Both the position numbers and the translations under genes were made by a program. The notes under the pieces are model-generated. The model ran no database searches. It worked only from the letters and a program-made list of their open reading frames with translations, and was not told where the DNA came from. A stretch of DNA of 64,000 nt, taken from contig JAKFFJ010000028.1 in assembly GCA_036675265.1 (NCBI GenBank), forward strand, positions 1 through 64,000. Reading direction: 5' to 3'. Of this stretch, positions 7,738-16,575 are shown piece after piece. This DNA is from CAMPJU01 sp036675265 (lineage in GTDB: Bacteria > Pseudomonadota > Gammaproteobacteria > Xanthomonadales > Xanthomonadaceae). The stretch's first letter is position 1. Each line of letters opens with the position of its first letter.

Positions 7738-9042
7738 ATGACCCCTCCCCGCGCGCGCCTGCATGTGCTCGGCATCAACCACCAGACCGCGCCGGTTCGC
7801 CTGCGCGAGCGGGTGGCGTTTGCCGCCGACACCGTGCCCGGGGCACTGGCCACGCTGCGTGAACTGCCGGGCGTGCACGAGGCGGCGTTGCTCTCCACCT
7901 GCAACCGCACCGAGTTGTATGCGATGGCGGACGACGACGGGCGGGCGGTCGCCGGCTGGCTCGCCTCGCACCCGGGCCCGCATCCCGGCGAGGCCGGTGA
8001 CCTGCACGCCTACCTCTACCACCACAGCGATGCCGCGGCCGCGCGCCACCTGTTCCGGGTGGCCACCGGGCTGGATTCGCTGGTGCTGGGCGAACCGCAG
8101 ATCCTGGGCCAGGTGAAGGAAGCCTGGTCGCTGGCACGCGGCGCGGGCGCGCTGGGCACCACGCTCGACCGGCTGTTCCAGTACGCCTTCGCGACCGCCA
8201 AGCGCGCGCGCACCCAGACCCGCATCGGCGCCAACCCGGTTTCGGTGGCCTCGGCGGCCGTTCGCCTCGCGCAGGAATCCTTCGCCCGGCTGGAGGACTC
8301 CACGGTGCTGCTGGTCGGCGCGGGGGAGACCATCGAACTCGCTGCGCGCCACCTGAGCGAAGGCGGCGTCCGGCGCCTGCTGGTGGCCAACCGCACGCTC
8401 GCGCACGCGCAGGAGCTCGCCAGCCGGCATGGCGGCGTTGCGCTGCCGCTGTCGGACCTGGACCGCCACCTGGCCGAGGCGGACGTGGTGCTGTCGGCGA
8501 CCGCCAGCCGCGAACCGGTCATCCTCCGCGACCAGGTGGCCGCCGCGCTCGATCGCCGGCGCCATCGCCCCATGCTGCTGCTCGACCTCGCGGTGCCGCG
8601 GGACATCGACCCGGCGGTGGCCGGCCTCGCGGACGCGTTCCTGCACACCATCGACGACCTGGAGCGCGCGATCGAGGACAACCGGCGCAGCCGCCGCGAG
8701 GCCGCCGCCGAAGCCGAGGCGATCGTCGACCTGCAGGTGTCGCGCTTCGCCGAGGCACTGCAGGTGGCCAGCAACGACGCGCCGCTGCGGGCGCTCCGCG
8801 CGCATGGCGAAGCGGTGCGCGAAGCCGCGCTGGAACGCGCGCGCCGGCAGCTCGCCGCCGGGCACGCGCCAGGCCCCGTGCTCGAACAACTCGCGCATGC
8901 GCTGACCAACCGCCTGCTGCACGCCCCCACCGCCGCGCTGCGCGAGGCCGCCGCCGATGGCGACGCGGAACTGGCGCGCGCCGCGGAACGCCTGTTCCTG
9001 CAGCACGGCCTGCGCGACGACCCGCGGCAGGACCCGCGGTGA
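7738..9042 (+). CDS. hemA: Glutamyl-tRNA reductase
   Basis: HemA reduces glutamyl-tRNA(Glu) to glutamate-1-semialdehyde, the first committed step of C5 haem synthesis. The 434-residue protein has the catalytic Cys55 in STCNRTEL, the VLGEPQILGQVK segment, an NADPH-binding fold around VLLVGAGET, and a C-terminal dimerisation helix bundle. Its stop overlaps the GTG start of prfA (GTGA), giving the classic hemA-prfA coupling. Confidence 0.97.
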   Translation: MTPPRARLHVLGINHQTAPVRLRERVAFAADTVPGALATLRELPGVHEAALLSTCNRTELYAMADDDGRAVAGWLASHPGPHPGEAGDLHAYLYHHSDAAAARHLFRVATGLDSLVLGEPQILGQVKEAWSLARGAGALGTTLDRLFQYAFATAKRARTQTRIGANPVSVASAAVRLAQESFARLEDSTVLLVGAGETIELAARHLSEGGVRRLLVANRTLAHAQELASRHGGVALPLSDLDRHLAEADVVLSATASREPVILRDQVAAALDRRRHRPMLLLDLAVPRDIDPAVAGLADAFLHTIDDLERAIEDNRRSRREAAAEAEAIVDLQVSRFAEALQVASNDAPLRALRAHGEAVREAALERARRQLAAGHAPGPVLEQLAHALTNRLLHAPTAALREAAADGDAELARAAERLFLQHGLRDDPRQDPR

Positions 9043-10124
9043 ACCCGTCGCTGCGCCGCAAGCTCGAGGCGCTGGCCGAGCGCCGCGAGGAACTGGCGCG
9101 GCTGCTCGCGGACCCCGCCGCGGCCTCCGATGCGCAACGCTTCCGTGCGTTGTCGCGGGAGTTCGCGCAGCTCGAGCCGCTGGCCGATGCGCTGGCGGCC
9201 GAGTCGCGTACCCGCGCGGACCTGGTCGCGGCGCAAGCCCTGCGCGACGACCCCGAACTCGGTGCGCTCGCGGACGAGGAAGTCGCGGCGGCACGGGCCC
9301 GGCTGGAAGCGCTCGAAGCGGAGCTCATGTCGCACCTGGTCCCGAGGGACGCGCGCGACGAGGGCGGCCTGTACCTGGAGGTGCGCGCGGGCACGGGGGG
9401 CGACGAGGCGGCGATCTTCGCGGGTGACCTGTTCCGCATGTACAGCCGCTATGCCGAGCGCCAGGGCTGGAAGGTCGACGTGGAGTCCGCGAGCCCGGGC
9501 GAGCATGGCGGCTACAAGGAGATCGTGGCGCATGTCGAGGGGCGCGGCGCGTATTCGCGGCTGAAGTTCGAGTCCGGGACGCACCGCGTCCAGCGCGTCC
9601 CTGAGACCGAGTCGCAGGGACGCATCCATACGTCGGCGGCGACGGTGGCGATCATCGCCGAGGAGGCGGACATGGCCGAAGTGGAACTCAACCCCGCCGA
9701 CCTGAAGGTCGACACCTTCCGTTCCTCCGGCGCCGGCGGACAGCACGTCAACAAGACCGACTCGGCGATCCGGATCACCCACGTGCCATCCGGCGTCGTG
9801 GTCGAATCCCAGACCGAGCGCAGCCAGCACGCCAACCGCGACAAGGCGATGAAACGGCTGAAGGCGATGCTGGTCGAGGCGGAGATCGAGAAGCGCGCCG
9901 CCGCGCAGGCCGCCGACCGCAAGCTGCAGGTCGGCAGCGGCGACCGCAGCCAGCGGATCCGCACCTACAACTTCCCCCAGGGCCGCATCACCGACCACCG
10001 CGTCGAGGGACTGACCCTGTACGACCTGCCGAACGTCCTCCAGGGCGACCTGGATGCGCTGGTCGACCGGCTCGCGCGCGAACACCAGGCCGACGAACTC
10101 GCGCGGCTCACGGAGGATCGATGA
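9039..10124 (+). CDS. prfA: Peptide chain release factor 1
   Basis: RF1 recognises UAA and UAG and triggers peptide release. The 361-residue protein has the GGQ motif at residues 233-235 (SSGAGGQHVNK). Its PxT codon-recognition tripeptide reads PET at 188-190, where E. coli RF1 has PAT. The start is GTG at 9039, overlapping the hemA stop. In E. coli the prfA-prmC pair is adjacent; here the methyltransferase gene prmC lies apart at 25987. Confidence 0.97.
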   Translation: MNPSLRRKLEALAERREELARLLADPAAASDAQRFRALSREFAQLEPLADALAAESRTRADLVAAQALRDDPELGALADEEVAAARARLEALEAELMSHLVPRDARDEGGLYLEVRAGTGGDEAAIFAGDLFRMYSRYAERQGWKVDVESASPGEHGGYKEIVAHVEGRGAYSRLKFESGTHRVQRVPETESQGRIHTSAATVAIIAEEADMAEVELNPADLKVDTFRSSGAGGQHVNKTDSAIRITHVPSGVVVESQTERSQHANRDKAMKRLKAMLVEAEIEKRAAAQAADRKLQVGSGDRSQRIRTYNFPQGRITDHRVEGLTLYDLPNVLQGDLDALVDRLAREHQADELARLTEDR

Positions 10125-10639
10125 ACGACGAAGGCGCCATCGCGTTGCGGCTGTGCGTGCTCACGGTCTCCGATTCGCGCACCGCGGCCAACGACACGTC
10201 CGGCGACTACCTTGCCGCGGCACTGGTCGCGGCCGGGCACCGGCTGGCCGATCGCGCCATCGTTCCCGACAACCGCTACCTGCTGCGCGCGCGCGTCTCG
10301 CAATGGATCGCGGACGAAGGGGTCGACGGGATCCTGGTCACCGGCGGCACCGGGTTCACCGGCCGCGACTCGACCCCGGAGGCGCTCGTGCCCCTGCTCG
10401 ACAAGCAGATGCCGGGCTTCGGCGAACTGTTCCGCAGCCTGAGCTTCGACGAGATCGGGACCAGCACGCTGCAGTCGCGCGCCTTCGCCGGCCTGGCGAA
10501 CGGCACGTTCCTGTTTGCGCTGCCAGGGTCGACCGGCGCATGCCGCACGGCCTGGGAGCACATCATCCGCGCCCAGCTCGATTCGCGCACGACGCCGTGC
10601 AACCTGGCGACGCTGCGGCCGCGGCTGCGGGAATCCTGA
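10121..10639 (+). CDS. moaB: Molybdenum cofactor biosynthesis protein B
   Basis: MoaB/MogA proteins bind molybdopterin and adenylylate it or assist molybdenum insertion. The 172-residue protein has the family motifs TVSDSRT near the start, GGTGFTGRDSTPEA and LPGSTGACRTAW. It overlaps the prfA stop (ATGA). No other moa gene is in the window, and MoaB is often dispensable where MogA is present, so its exact step is uncertain. Confidence 0.92.
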   Translation: MNDEGAIALRLCVLTVSDSRTAANDTSGDYLAAALVAAGHRLADRAIVPDNRYLLRARVSQWIADEGVDGILVTGGTGFTGRDSTPEALVPLLDKQMPGFGELFRSLSFDEIGTSTLQSRAFAGLANGTFLFALPGSTGACRTAWEHIIRAQLDSRTTPCNLATLRPRLRES

Positions 10640-10640
10640 T

Positions 10641-11240
10641 TCAGGCTTCGGGGCCGCCCGCCGCGGCGATGACCCGTTCGATGTCCGCGGCCGTGACCGG
10701 CCCGAGGAAGCGTTCCGCCACCGTCCCGTCGGGGGCGACCAGGTAGGTCATCGGCAATCCGCGCGGGGTCTCGAAATCCGCCGGCGGGTCGTACACGTCG
10801 ACGATCGCGATCGGGTACACCACCGGATGCGACTCGAGGAACTCGCGCATGGCCGCGACGTCGATGTCCTCGTAGGCCAGGCCGACCACTTCGATGTGCT
10901 CGTGCATCGCGTCCAGGGCCGACAGTTCCGGCATCTCCTTCAGGCACGGCGCGCACCACGTCGCCCAGAAATTGACGACCACCCACTTGCCTCGCCGGTC
11001 GGCCAGGTCGTAGTCGCCGCCGCCGAGCGTGGCGACGCGCAGCGTGGGGTGTGACGGCAACGCGGGCGCAGGATCCGGCGTGTCCGCCGCGTCGGGCGAT
11101 GCCGGTGCGTCCGCCGCGCGTCCCGCCGGTGCGGTGTCCGCCTTGTCGGCATCGGCATCGGCTTGCGGCTTGCAACCCGCCAGCGCGGCGAAGGCGAACA
11201 TCGCGGCCAGGCCGAGGGCAAAAGGTCGTGGAAAGGTCAT
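10641..11240 (-). CDS. TlpA-family thioredoxin-like lipoprotein
   Basis: The 199-residue protein starts with a lipoprotein signal ending AALAGC (Cys23). An Ala/Asp/Pro-rich linker (about 24-65) leads to a thioredoxin fold with WATWCAPC. It is probably a membrane-tethered periplasmic thiol-disulfide protein of the TlpA/ResA group; the partner is unknown. The ATG at 11240 overlaps the stop of the YihY-type gene (ATGA). It is convergent with moaB with only one base between the two stop codons. Confidence 0.85.
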   Translation of the reverse strand: MTFPRPFALGLAAMFAFAALAGCKPQADADADKADTAPAGRAADAPASPDAADTPDPAPALPSHPTLRVATLGGGDYDLADRRGKWVVVNFWATWCAPCLKEMPELSALDAMHEHIEVVGLAYEDIDVAAMREFLESHPVVYPIAIVDVYDPPADFETPRGLPMTYLVAPDGTVAERFLGPVTAADIERVIAAAGGPEA

Positions 11241-12514
11241 CGGCTGGCTCCGTCGGGATCCTGGTAGATGGAAGCGACCTTGCGCCTGAGCAGGTCGCGC
11301 AGCGGCAGGCGCAGCTCGTCCAGTGCCGCGACCACCGCCTGCCCGAGCGCGTCGTCGCGGCACGGCAGGTGCGCCTCGGCCACCGGGATCCGCAGCTGGC
11401 AGGACTCGTAGAGCTCGGCGAGGGTCAGGTCGTCCAGGTCGCGGGCGAGCAGCCACTCGCCGGTTTCGGCCCGGCTCACGAGATTGATCCCGTCGAACTC
11501 CGCCAGCAGCTGCTGGACCAGCGCGTCGGTCAGCATCGGCTCCATGCGCTCGATGTCGTCGCTGTGCAGGCCCTGGCCTTTTTCGCGGGCCTCGGCGAAG
11601 CGGCCGAGCATCCGCAGGATTCCGTAGAGCTCGTAACCCTCCGGCAGCCGCATCGAAACCGGCTGGTAACGGAACGCCGAGATCGACGAACCGAGCGAGG
11701 CACCGAGCAGCACCGACACCCAGCCCAGGAAGATCCACAGCAGGAAGATCGGGAGGAAGGCGACCGTGCCGTAGATGACCTCGTACGAGCGGAAGCTGCC
11801 GAAGAACAGGCCGAGCCCCCCCTTGACCAGCTCGAACAGCAGCACCGCGAGCAGCGCGCCGGCGAAGGCATGGCGCCAGTGCACGGTCCGGTGCGGCACC
11901 ACGCGGTAAAGCATGGTGAATGCCGCCAGCTCGATCGCCACCGGCGTCAGGCGCACCATCAATTCCTCCACCGCGCGACCCGGTTGGGTCTGGAAGATCT
12001 CCAGCGCGAACAGGCGGGTCGACAATGCCAGCGACGCCGCCGCCACCATCGCGCCAAGGGTCAGCACCGTCCAGTACACCAGGAAGCGACTGAACTTGGG
12101 GCGTGGCGCCTTGACGCGCCAGATCCGGTTGAACGTGGTCTCGACGCTGGTCAGCGTGATCAGCAGCGACACGACCAGGGCGATGACACCAAGCGTCGTC
12201 AGCTTGTCCGCGTTGTCCGCGAACGTCTGCAGGGTGGCCTCCACCGCACGGGCCGAACTGGGCACGAAGTTGGCGAAGATGTAGCCACTGAGCTTCTGGC
12301 TCCATTCGCCGAACATCGTGAAGGCCGACAGCACGCCGAACACCACCATCGACAACGGCACGAGCGCGAACACGGTGGTGAACGACAGGGCGCCCGCCGC
12401 CTCGAACAGCCGGTCGTCAAGGAAATTCTTCCACAGGAAGCGGGCGAACGCGGTGGTCCGCGCGCGGTCCCGCGTGCGTTCGATCCAGCGGTCGAGGGTG
12501 TCCAGCGGCTCCAT
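11237..12514 (-). CDS. YihY/virulence factor BrkB family membrane protein
   Basis: The 425-residue protein has the YihY/BrkB core of about six hydrophobic segments (roughly residues 35-270, with EAAGALSFTTVFALVPL and FLLWIFLGWVSVLLGA). A long soluble C-terminal domain (about 285-425) may be regulatory or DNA-binding-like. The family was once called RNase BN by error and its function is unsettled. The start chosen is ATG 12514 (MEPLDTLDRW); the open frame continues upstream to 12568 without support. Confidence 0.85.
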   Translation of the reverse strand: MEPLDTLDRWIERTRDRARTTAFARFLWKNFLDDRLFEAAGALSFTTVFALVPLSMVVFGVLSAFTMFGEWSQKLSGYIFANFVPSSARAVEATLQTFADNADKLTTLGVIALVVSLLITLTSVETTFNRIWRVKAPRPKFSRFLVYWTVLTLGAMVAAASLALSTRLFALEIFQTQPGRAVEELMVRLTPVAIELAAFTMLYRVVPHRTVHWRHAFAGALLAVLLFELVKGGLGLFFGSFRSYEVIYGTVAFLPIFLLWIFLGWVSVLLGASLGSSISAFRYQPVSMRLPEGYELYGILRMLGRFAEAREKGQGLHSDDIERMEPMLTDALVQQLLAEFDGINLVSRAETGEWLLARDLDDLTLAELYESCQLRIPVAEAHLPCRDDALGQAVVAALDELRLPLRDLLRRKVASIYQDPDGASR

Positions 12515-12566
12515 GCGCGGAGGGTAGCCTATCCTGTGTGCCCGCCCCGCCCGCGAGCGCGCCGCC

Positions 12567-13157
12567 ATGCCGGAGATCCTGGTCCTCTACTACAGCCGCG
12601 GCGGTTCGGTCGCGCGCCTGGCACGGCACGTGGCGCGCGGCATCGGCGAGGTGCCCGGCATGGCGGCGCGCGTGCGCACGGTGCCCCCGGTCGCGCCGCT
12701 GACGGAAGTCGCCGCGCCGCCGGTGCCGGAAGAAGGTGCGCCCTACGTGCAGCGCCAGGACCTGTCCGATTGCGCCGGCCTGCTGCTCGGCAGTCCCACC
12801 CGCTTCGGCAACATGGCCGCGCCGCTGAAGCACTTCATCGACGGCCTCGGCGGCGAATGGACCAGCGGCACGCTGGTCGGCAAGCCCGCGGGCGTGTTCA
12901 CCTCGACCGCGACCATGCACGGCGGCCAGGAGGCGACCCTGCTGTCGATGATGGTGCCGCTGTTGCACCATGGCTGCGTCATCGCCGGCATCCCCTATAC
13001 CGAGCGTGCGCTGGGGGCGACGCGCGGCGGGGGCACCCCGTACGGCGCGAGCCACGTGTCGGGAGCGAACGACGACCCGCAACCGACCGACGATGAAGCC
13101 GAACTGGCGCGCGCGCTCGGCCGGCGCGTCGCGGCCCTCGCCGCGAAGCTGTCGTGA
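12567..13157 (+). CDS. wrbA: NAD(P)H:quinone oxidoreductase, WrbA type
   Basis: WrbA proteins are tetrameric FMN enzymes that reduce quinones by two electrons and limit radical formation. The 196-residue protein has the flavodoxin-like start ILVLYYSRGGSV, the FMN-contact segment GSPTRFGNMAAPLKHFID and the late YGASHVSGAND loop. It is divergent from the YihY-type gene, and its stop overlaps the DUF2069 start (TGATG). Confidence 0.92.
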   Translation: MPEILVLYYSRGGSVARLARHVARGIGEVPGMAARVRTVPPVAPLTEVAAPPVPEEGAPYVQRQDLSDCAGLLLGSPTRFGNMAAPLKHFIDGLGGEWTSGTLVGKPAGVFTSTATMHGGQEATLLSMMVPLLHHGCVIAGIPYTERALGATRGGGTPYGASHVSGANDDPQPTDDEAELARALGRRVAALAAKLS

Positions 13158-13492
13158 TGGCTTCGGGCACCGACGCCCGCGTCCTGGTCGGTGCACTGCT
13201 CGTGCTCGGGGCGTTGTTCGTCGCCTGGTTCGCTGGCGATCCGCGCCCGCTGGCGGCCCTTTCGGTGTTCGCACTGCCACCGCTGCTGCTCGCCGTCGCG
13301 CGGTGGCGCGGGCATCGCAAGGCGGCATTCTGGGCGGGCGTGCTCGCGCTTGGCTGGTTCAGCCACGGAGTGATGGTGGCCTGGACGCGTCCCGCCGAAC
13401 GCGGCTTCGCGCTCGCGGAGGTCGCCCTGGCGCTGGTCATCGTGGTGGCATCGAGCTGGCCCGGCCTGCGCGCGCGGTCCGCGCGCCTATAA
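13157..13492 (+). CDS. DUF2069 small membrane protein
   Basis: A 111-residue protein with four hydrophobic segments and short loops, matching the DUF2069 family commonly found after wrbA in gammaproteobacteria. Its function is unknown; the pairing suggests an inner-membrane partner of quinone or redox metabolism, which is inference. ATG 13157 shares a base with the wrbA stop; a GTG one codon upstream is the alternative. Confidence 0.75.
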   Translation: MASGTDARVLVGALLVLGALFVAWFAGDPRPLAALSVFALPPLLLAVARWRGHRKAAFWAGVLALGWFSHGVMVAWTRPAERGFALAEVALALVIVVASSWPGLRARSARL

Positions 13493-13525
13493 TCCGGCGC
13501 GTCTCCAGCCATGCCGGGCGCTCCC

Positions 13526-14011
13526 ATGGACCACCTCTGCGTCGTCACCACCGGCGGCACCATCGACAAGATCTATTTCGACGACAAGTCGGATTTCCAG
13601 GTCGGCGACCCGCAGATCGGCCGCATCCTGGAGGAACTCGAGGTCGCCTTCCGGTTCGAGGTCATCCCGATCCTGCGCAAGGACTCGCTGCACCTGGACG
13701 ACGCCGACCGCGAGCTGGTGCGCGAGACCATCGCCGCGCAGGACGCACGCCACGTGCTGGTGACGCACGGCACCGACAGCATGGTCGAGACCGCGCGCGT
13801 GCTTGCGGCCATCCGCGGCAAGGTCATCGTGCTGACCGGCGCGCTGAACCCGGCGCGCTTCCGGGGCTCCGACGCCGAGTTCAACATCGGCACCGCGGTC
13901 GGCGCAGTGCAGTCGTTGCCGCCGGGCGTGTACATCGCCATGAACGGCCGCATCTGGGACCCGGCGAAGGTCCGCAAGAACGTCGACGCGAACCGGTTCG
14001 AGCCGGCGTGA
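13526..14011 (+). CDS. Single-domain asparaginase-like protein
   Basis: The 161-residue product matches only the N-terminal domain of type I/II L-asparaginases. It keeps both nucleophile-side motifs, TTGGTIDK near the start and VTHGTDSMVETA around residue 77, but lacks the C-terminal domain that completes family members of about 330 residues. The frame ends cleanly at TGA and no C-terminal remnant follows before the terminator, so it looks like a stable short form. An upstream ATG at 13511 is possible. A perfect TATAAT lies at 13488-13493. Catalytic activity is uncertain. Confidence 0.75.
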   Translation: MDHLCVVTTGGTIDKIYFDDKSDFQVGDPQIGRILEELEVAFRFEVIPILRKDSLHLDDADRELVRETIAAQDARHVLVTHGTDSMVETARVLAAIRGKVIVLTGALNPARFRGSDAEFNIGTAVGAVQSLPPGVYIAMNGRIWDPAKVRKNVDANRFEPA

Positions 14012-14027
14012 GTTCCCGGAAGGGATG

Positions 14028-14058
14028 AAAAAAAAGACCCCGGCGCAAGGCCGGGGTC
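14028..14058 (-). terminator. Intrinsic terminator of the subtilase gene
   Basis: On the minus strand a perfect 9-bp stem GACCCCGGC/GCCGGGGTC (14036-14058, 5-nt loop) is followed at once by eight T residues. It begins 25 nt after the protease stop codon. Confidence 0.92.
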
Positions 14059-14083
14059 GAAGTGCCGCGTCAGGTGCCGGGCC

Positions 14084-16222
14084 TCAGAACGTGAGGCTCC
14101 ACGCATTGATGTAGCCGGTATCGCCGTTGTACCGGTCGTACACGCGCAGCTTCCAGGTGCCGTTGGACGCCTCGGAGGAGGCATTCACGGTATACGTCGC
14201 ATTGATGTTGTTGGCCGAACCGCCCGAGCCGTTGTGCAGCAGGTACGTGCTGCCGTCCGGCGCCACCAGGTTGACGATCAGGTCGCCCTTGTAGGTATGG
14301 ACGATGTCGACGTCGACCGACAGGTCGGACGGCGCGTTGCCGCTCCTGCCACTGACGGCGATCGGGCTTTCGACCGTCTGGCGGTCGCTGATGGTGTAGT
14401 TGGCGGTGTTCTCCCAGAACGCCTGCCCGCCACCGGTGCCGCCGGTGTCGAAGTTGCCGACCAGGCTCACGCCCGAGAACGTCGTGTAGCCACGCAGCAT
14501 CACGTGGTACGTGCCCGCCTGCGGCGAAGCGAAGGTGCAGGTCTCGTTGTTGCCGTTGAGGTACGGACGACACTCCCAGGTGGCCGTGGTGGGCGCCGAG
14601 CCGAACCGCACGTACATGTCGGCATCGCCCGTCCCGCCGGACATCTGGAACACCAGGTTGCTGGCGCCGGCGGGCACGACCAGGGTGAAGAACTGCTCGC
14701 TGCCGCTGGCGCCGGACAGGCCGGTGACCGGAACGCCGTCGGCGAGCGCACCGCCGCCACCCGGCGGTGGCTCGACCACGCCACCGGCCGCCGCCGCGAC
14801 CGCGGCCTGCGCGTCGACGATGCCGTTGCCGATGGGCTGGTCGATCGAGACCGGGAACGACCGCAACGTGCTCTTGAGCATCGACTCCACCGCCGCAGGC
14901 GTCAGCGGAGAGGGCGCGACCGACTGCATCATCGCGACCACGCCTGCCACGTGCGGCGCCGCCATCGAGGTGCCGGAGTAGATCGCGTAACCCTCGGTCG
15001 ACGGCGTGGTGGTGCCGCTGTTGAGGGTGGAGGCGATGTCGCTGCCGGGCGCCGCGACGTCGATCCCGCTGCCGTAGTTGGAGAAGCTCGAACGCCCGCC
15101 CTGGCGCGTGGTGGATGCCACCGCGACCACGTTGGAGCAGTTGGCGGGCACGGAGTTGGACACGTTCTGGTTCTCGTTGCCCGCGGCCACGACCACCGTG
15201 GTGCCGCGGCCGACCGCGCCGTTGATCGCGTTCTGGTAGGTGGCCGAGCAGCTGCCGCCGCCGCCGAGGCTCATGTTGATCACTTCGGCCGGGTTGGCAT
15301 TGGTCGGCACGCCGCTGACGGTGCCGCCGGACGACCAGATGATCGCGTCGGCGATGTCGGAGGTGTAGCCGCCGCACTTGCCCAGCACCCGGACCGGCAC
15401 GACCTTGGCGCCGTACGCGACGCCCGCCACGCCCTTGGCGTTGTTGGCCAGGGCCGCCACCGTTCCCGCCACGTGCGTGCCGTGCCAGCTCGAATTCGCG
15501 GCGGGGACGCCCGCGCCGCACTCGCCGGCGGCGTACCAGTCGCCCTGGTCGGCCGGGTTGCTGTCACGGCCGTTGCCGTCGCGCGCCATGGCCGAGTCGC
15601 TGATGAAGTCGTAGCCGCCGACGATGTTGGCGCCCAGGTCGCTGTGGGTCGTGATGCCCGTGTCGATGACCGCGACGACCACGCCCGCGCCGCTGGTGGT
15701 GTTCCAGGCATCGTCGATGTTCATGCCGCCCGCGGCTTCGTGGAAGTCCCACTGGTATTGGCTGTAATAGGTGTCGTTCGGGGTCAGCACCGGCTTCATC
15801 AGCTGGTCGACCTCGACGTACTCGACGTCCGGGTTGGTGGCGATCTGGCGCATGAGCGCGGCCGCCTCGACACGGTCGAGCTTGCGGCTGGCCTTGACCA
15901 CGTGGCCACCCACGGCCAGCTTGCGCAGCACGCCCAGCTGCACCGGCTTGCCGCTGGCTGCCAGCGCGTCCAGGCGCGACACGGCCGCCTCGGCCATGTG
16001 CGGGTTGGCGGCTTCTTCGCTGCCGTCCCGGTACTTGACGATGAAACGGTCGTAGCCTTCCGCGACCGGCGCGACGCCAAGCGTGGAGAGGTTCACCCGC
16101 TGCGCGGGCTCGACTGCGAACGCGGACCCGGCAAGCGCCGAGAGGGCGACCGCCGTGGCGGCCGCAAGGGTGTGCCTGCGCACCCGGTGCTGCGAGTTGC
16201 GCTTGTTCGATAGATCGGACAT
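14084..16222 (-). CDS. Secreted S8 family subtilisin-like serine protease
   Basis: A 712-residue extracellular protease. A signal peptide (1-36, ending GSAFA) is followed by an I9-type propeptide (about 55-150), then the S8 catalytic domain with Asp187 (VIDTGI), His247 (HGTHVAGT) and Ser419 (GTSMAAPHVAG). A PPEPPGGG-like linker precedes a pre-peptidase C-terminal domain (about 495-590) and a proprotein-convertase P domain (about 600-712). The layout matches secreted proteases of Xanthomonas and Lysobacter. The ATG at 16222 is chosen because the signal peptide begins there; the open frame extends to 16438 without one. Confidence 0.93.
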   Translation of the reverse strand: MSDLSNKRNSQHRVRRHTLAAATAVALSALAGSAFAVEPAQRVNLSTLGVAPVAEGYDRFIVKYRDGSEEAANPHMAEAAVSRLDALAASGKPVQLGVLRKLAVGGHVVKASRKLDRVEAAALMRQIATNPDVEYVEVDQLMKPVLTPNDTYYSQYQWDFHEAAGGMNIDDAWNTTSGAGVVVAVIDTGITTHSDLGANIVGGYDFISDSAMARDGNGRDSNPADQGDWYAAGECGAGVPAANSSWHGTHVAGTVAALANNAKGVAGVAYGAKVVPVRVLGKCGGYTSDIADAIIWSSGGTVSGVPTNANPAEVINMSLGGGGSCSATYQNAINGAVGRGTTVVVAAGNENQNVSNSVPANCSNVVAVASTTRQGGRSSFSNYGSGIDVAAPGSDIASTLNSGTTTPSTEGYAIYSGTSMAAPHVAGVVAMMQSVAPSPLTPAAVESMLKSTLRSFPVSIDQPIGNGIVDAQAAVAAAAGGVVEPPPGGGGALADGVPVTGLSGASGSEQFFTLVVPAGASNLVFQMSGGTGDADMYVRFGSAPTTATWECRPYLNGNNETCTFASPQAGTYHVMLRGYTTFSGVSLVGNFDTGGTGGGQAFWENTANYTISDRQTVESPIAVSGRSGNAPSDLSVDVDIVHTYKGDLIVNLVAPDGSTYLLHNGSGGSANNINATYTVNASSEASNGTWKLRVYDRYNGDTGYINAWSLTF

Positions 16223-16575
16223 CGAAAAACCCCCGAACTTGAGAATGACCGCCAATCCCGGCGGCCTTGGGCAGCAAAAGCCCCCCTCATGCGGGCCTCC
16301 CGACAGGAAGGCGACGCATAACGCAAGAGGCCACGGTTGACGGACAGCCCCCTGTTGCCATCCGTTCATGCAAGCTACCCCGCGTCGCGGGGGCCGCTCA
16401 AGCTGCAGGTGCAGCAATCCGCGCCCGGAATTGGGCACTTGGTCACATTTCCGGCATGGAACCGCGCACGGTTCCGGGATTCAGGTCCCTAAAGGCACTT
16501 GACGACCGCCGTCGGACATGACCCGTCACGCGCCCGTCACGAAAACGAACACGGGACCGCGGCCGACGCCCCCGG
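16223..16575. other. 353-bp non-coding region upstream of the protease gene
   Basis: No convincing gene is present. It forms the 5' region of the protease gene and the 3' flank of sufT. I see a CCCCGCG-T-CGCGGGG palindrome (16378-16392) and several short GC inverted repeats, but no clear promoter or known riboswitch consensus. Confidence 0.5.

Noticed and set aside
7654..9294. Upstream extension of the TPR-gene reading frame through the hemA region
   Set aside because: The signal peptide begins at 7653; the extension runs antisense to hemA and has no protein-like features.
14234..16213. 659-codon open frame opposite the subtilase
   Set aside because: It is exactly antisense to a protease with intact catalytic motifs, and its translation is Val/Arg/Gly-rich without structure. 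It is a codon-bias artefact.
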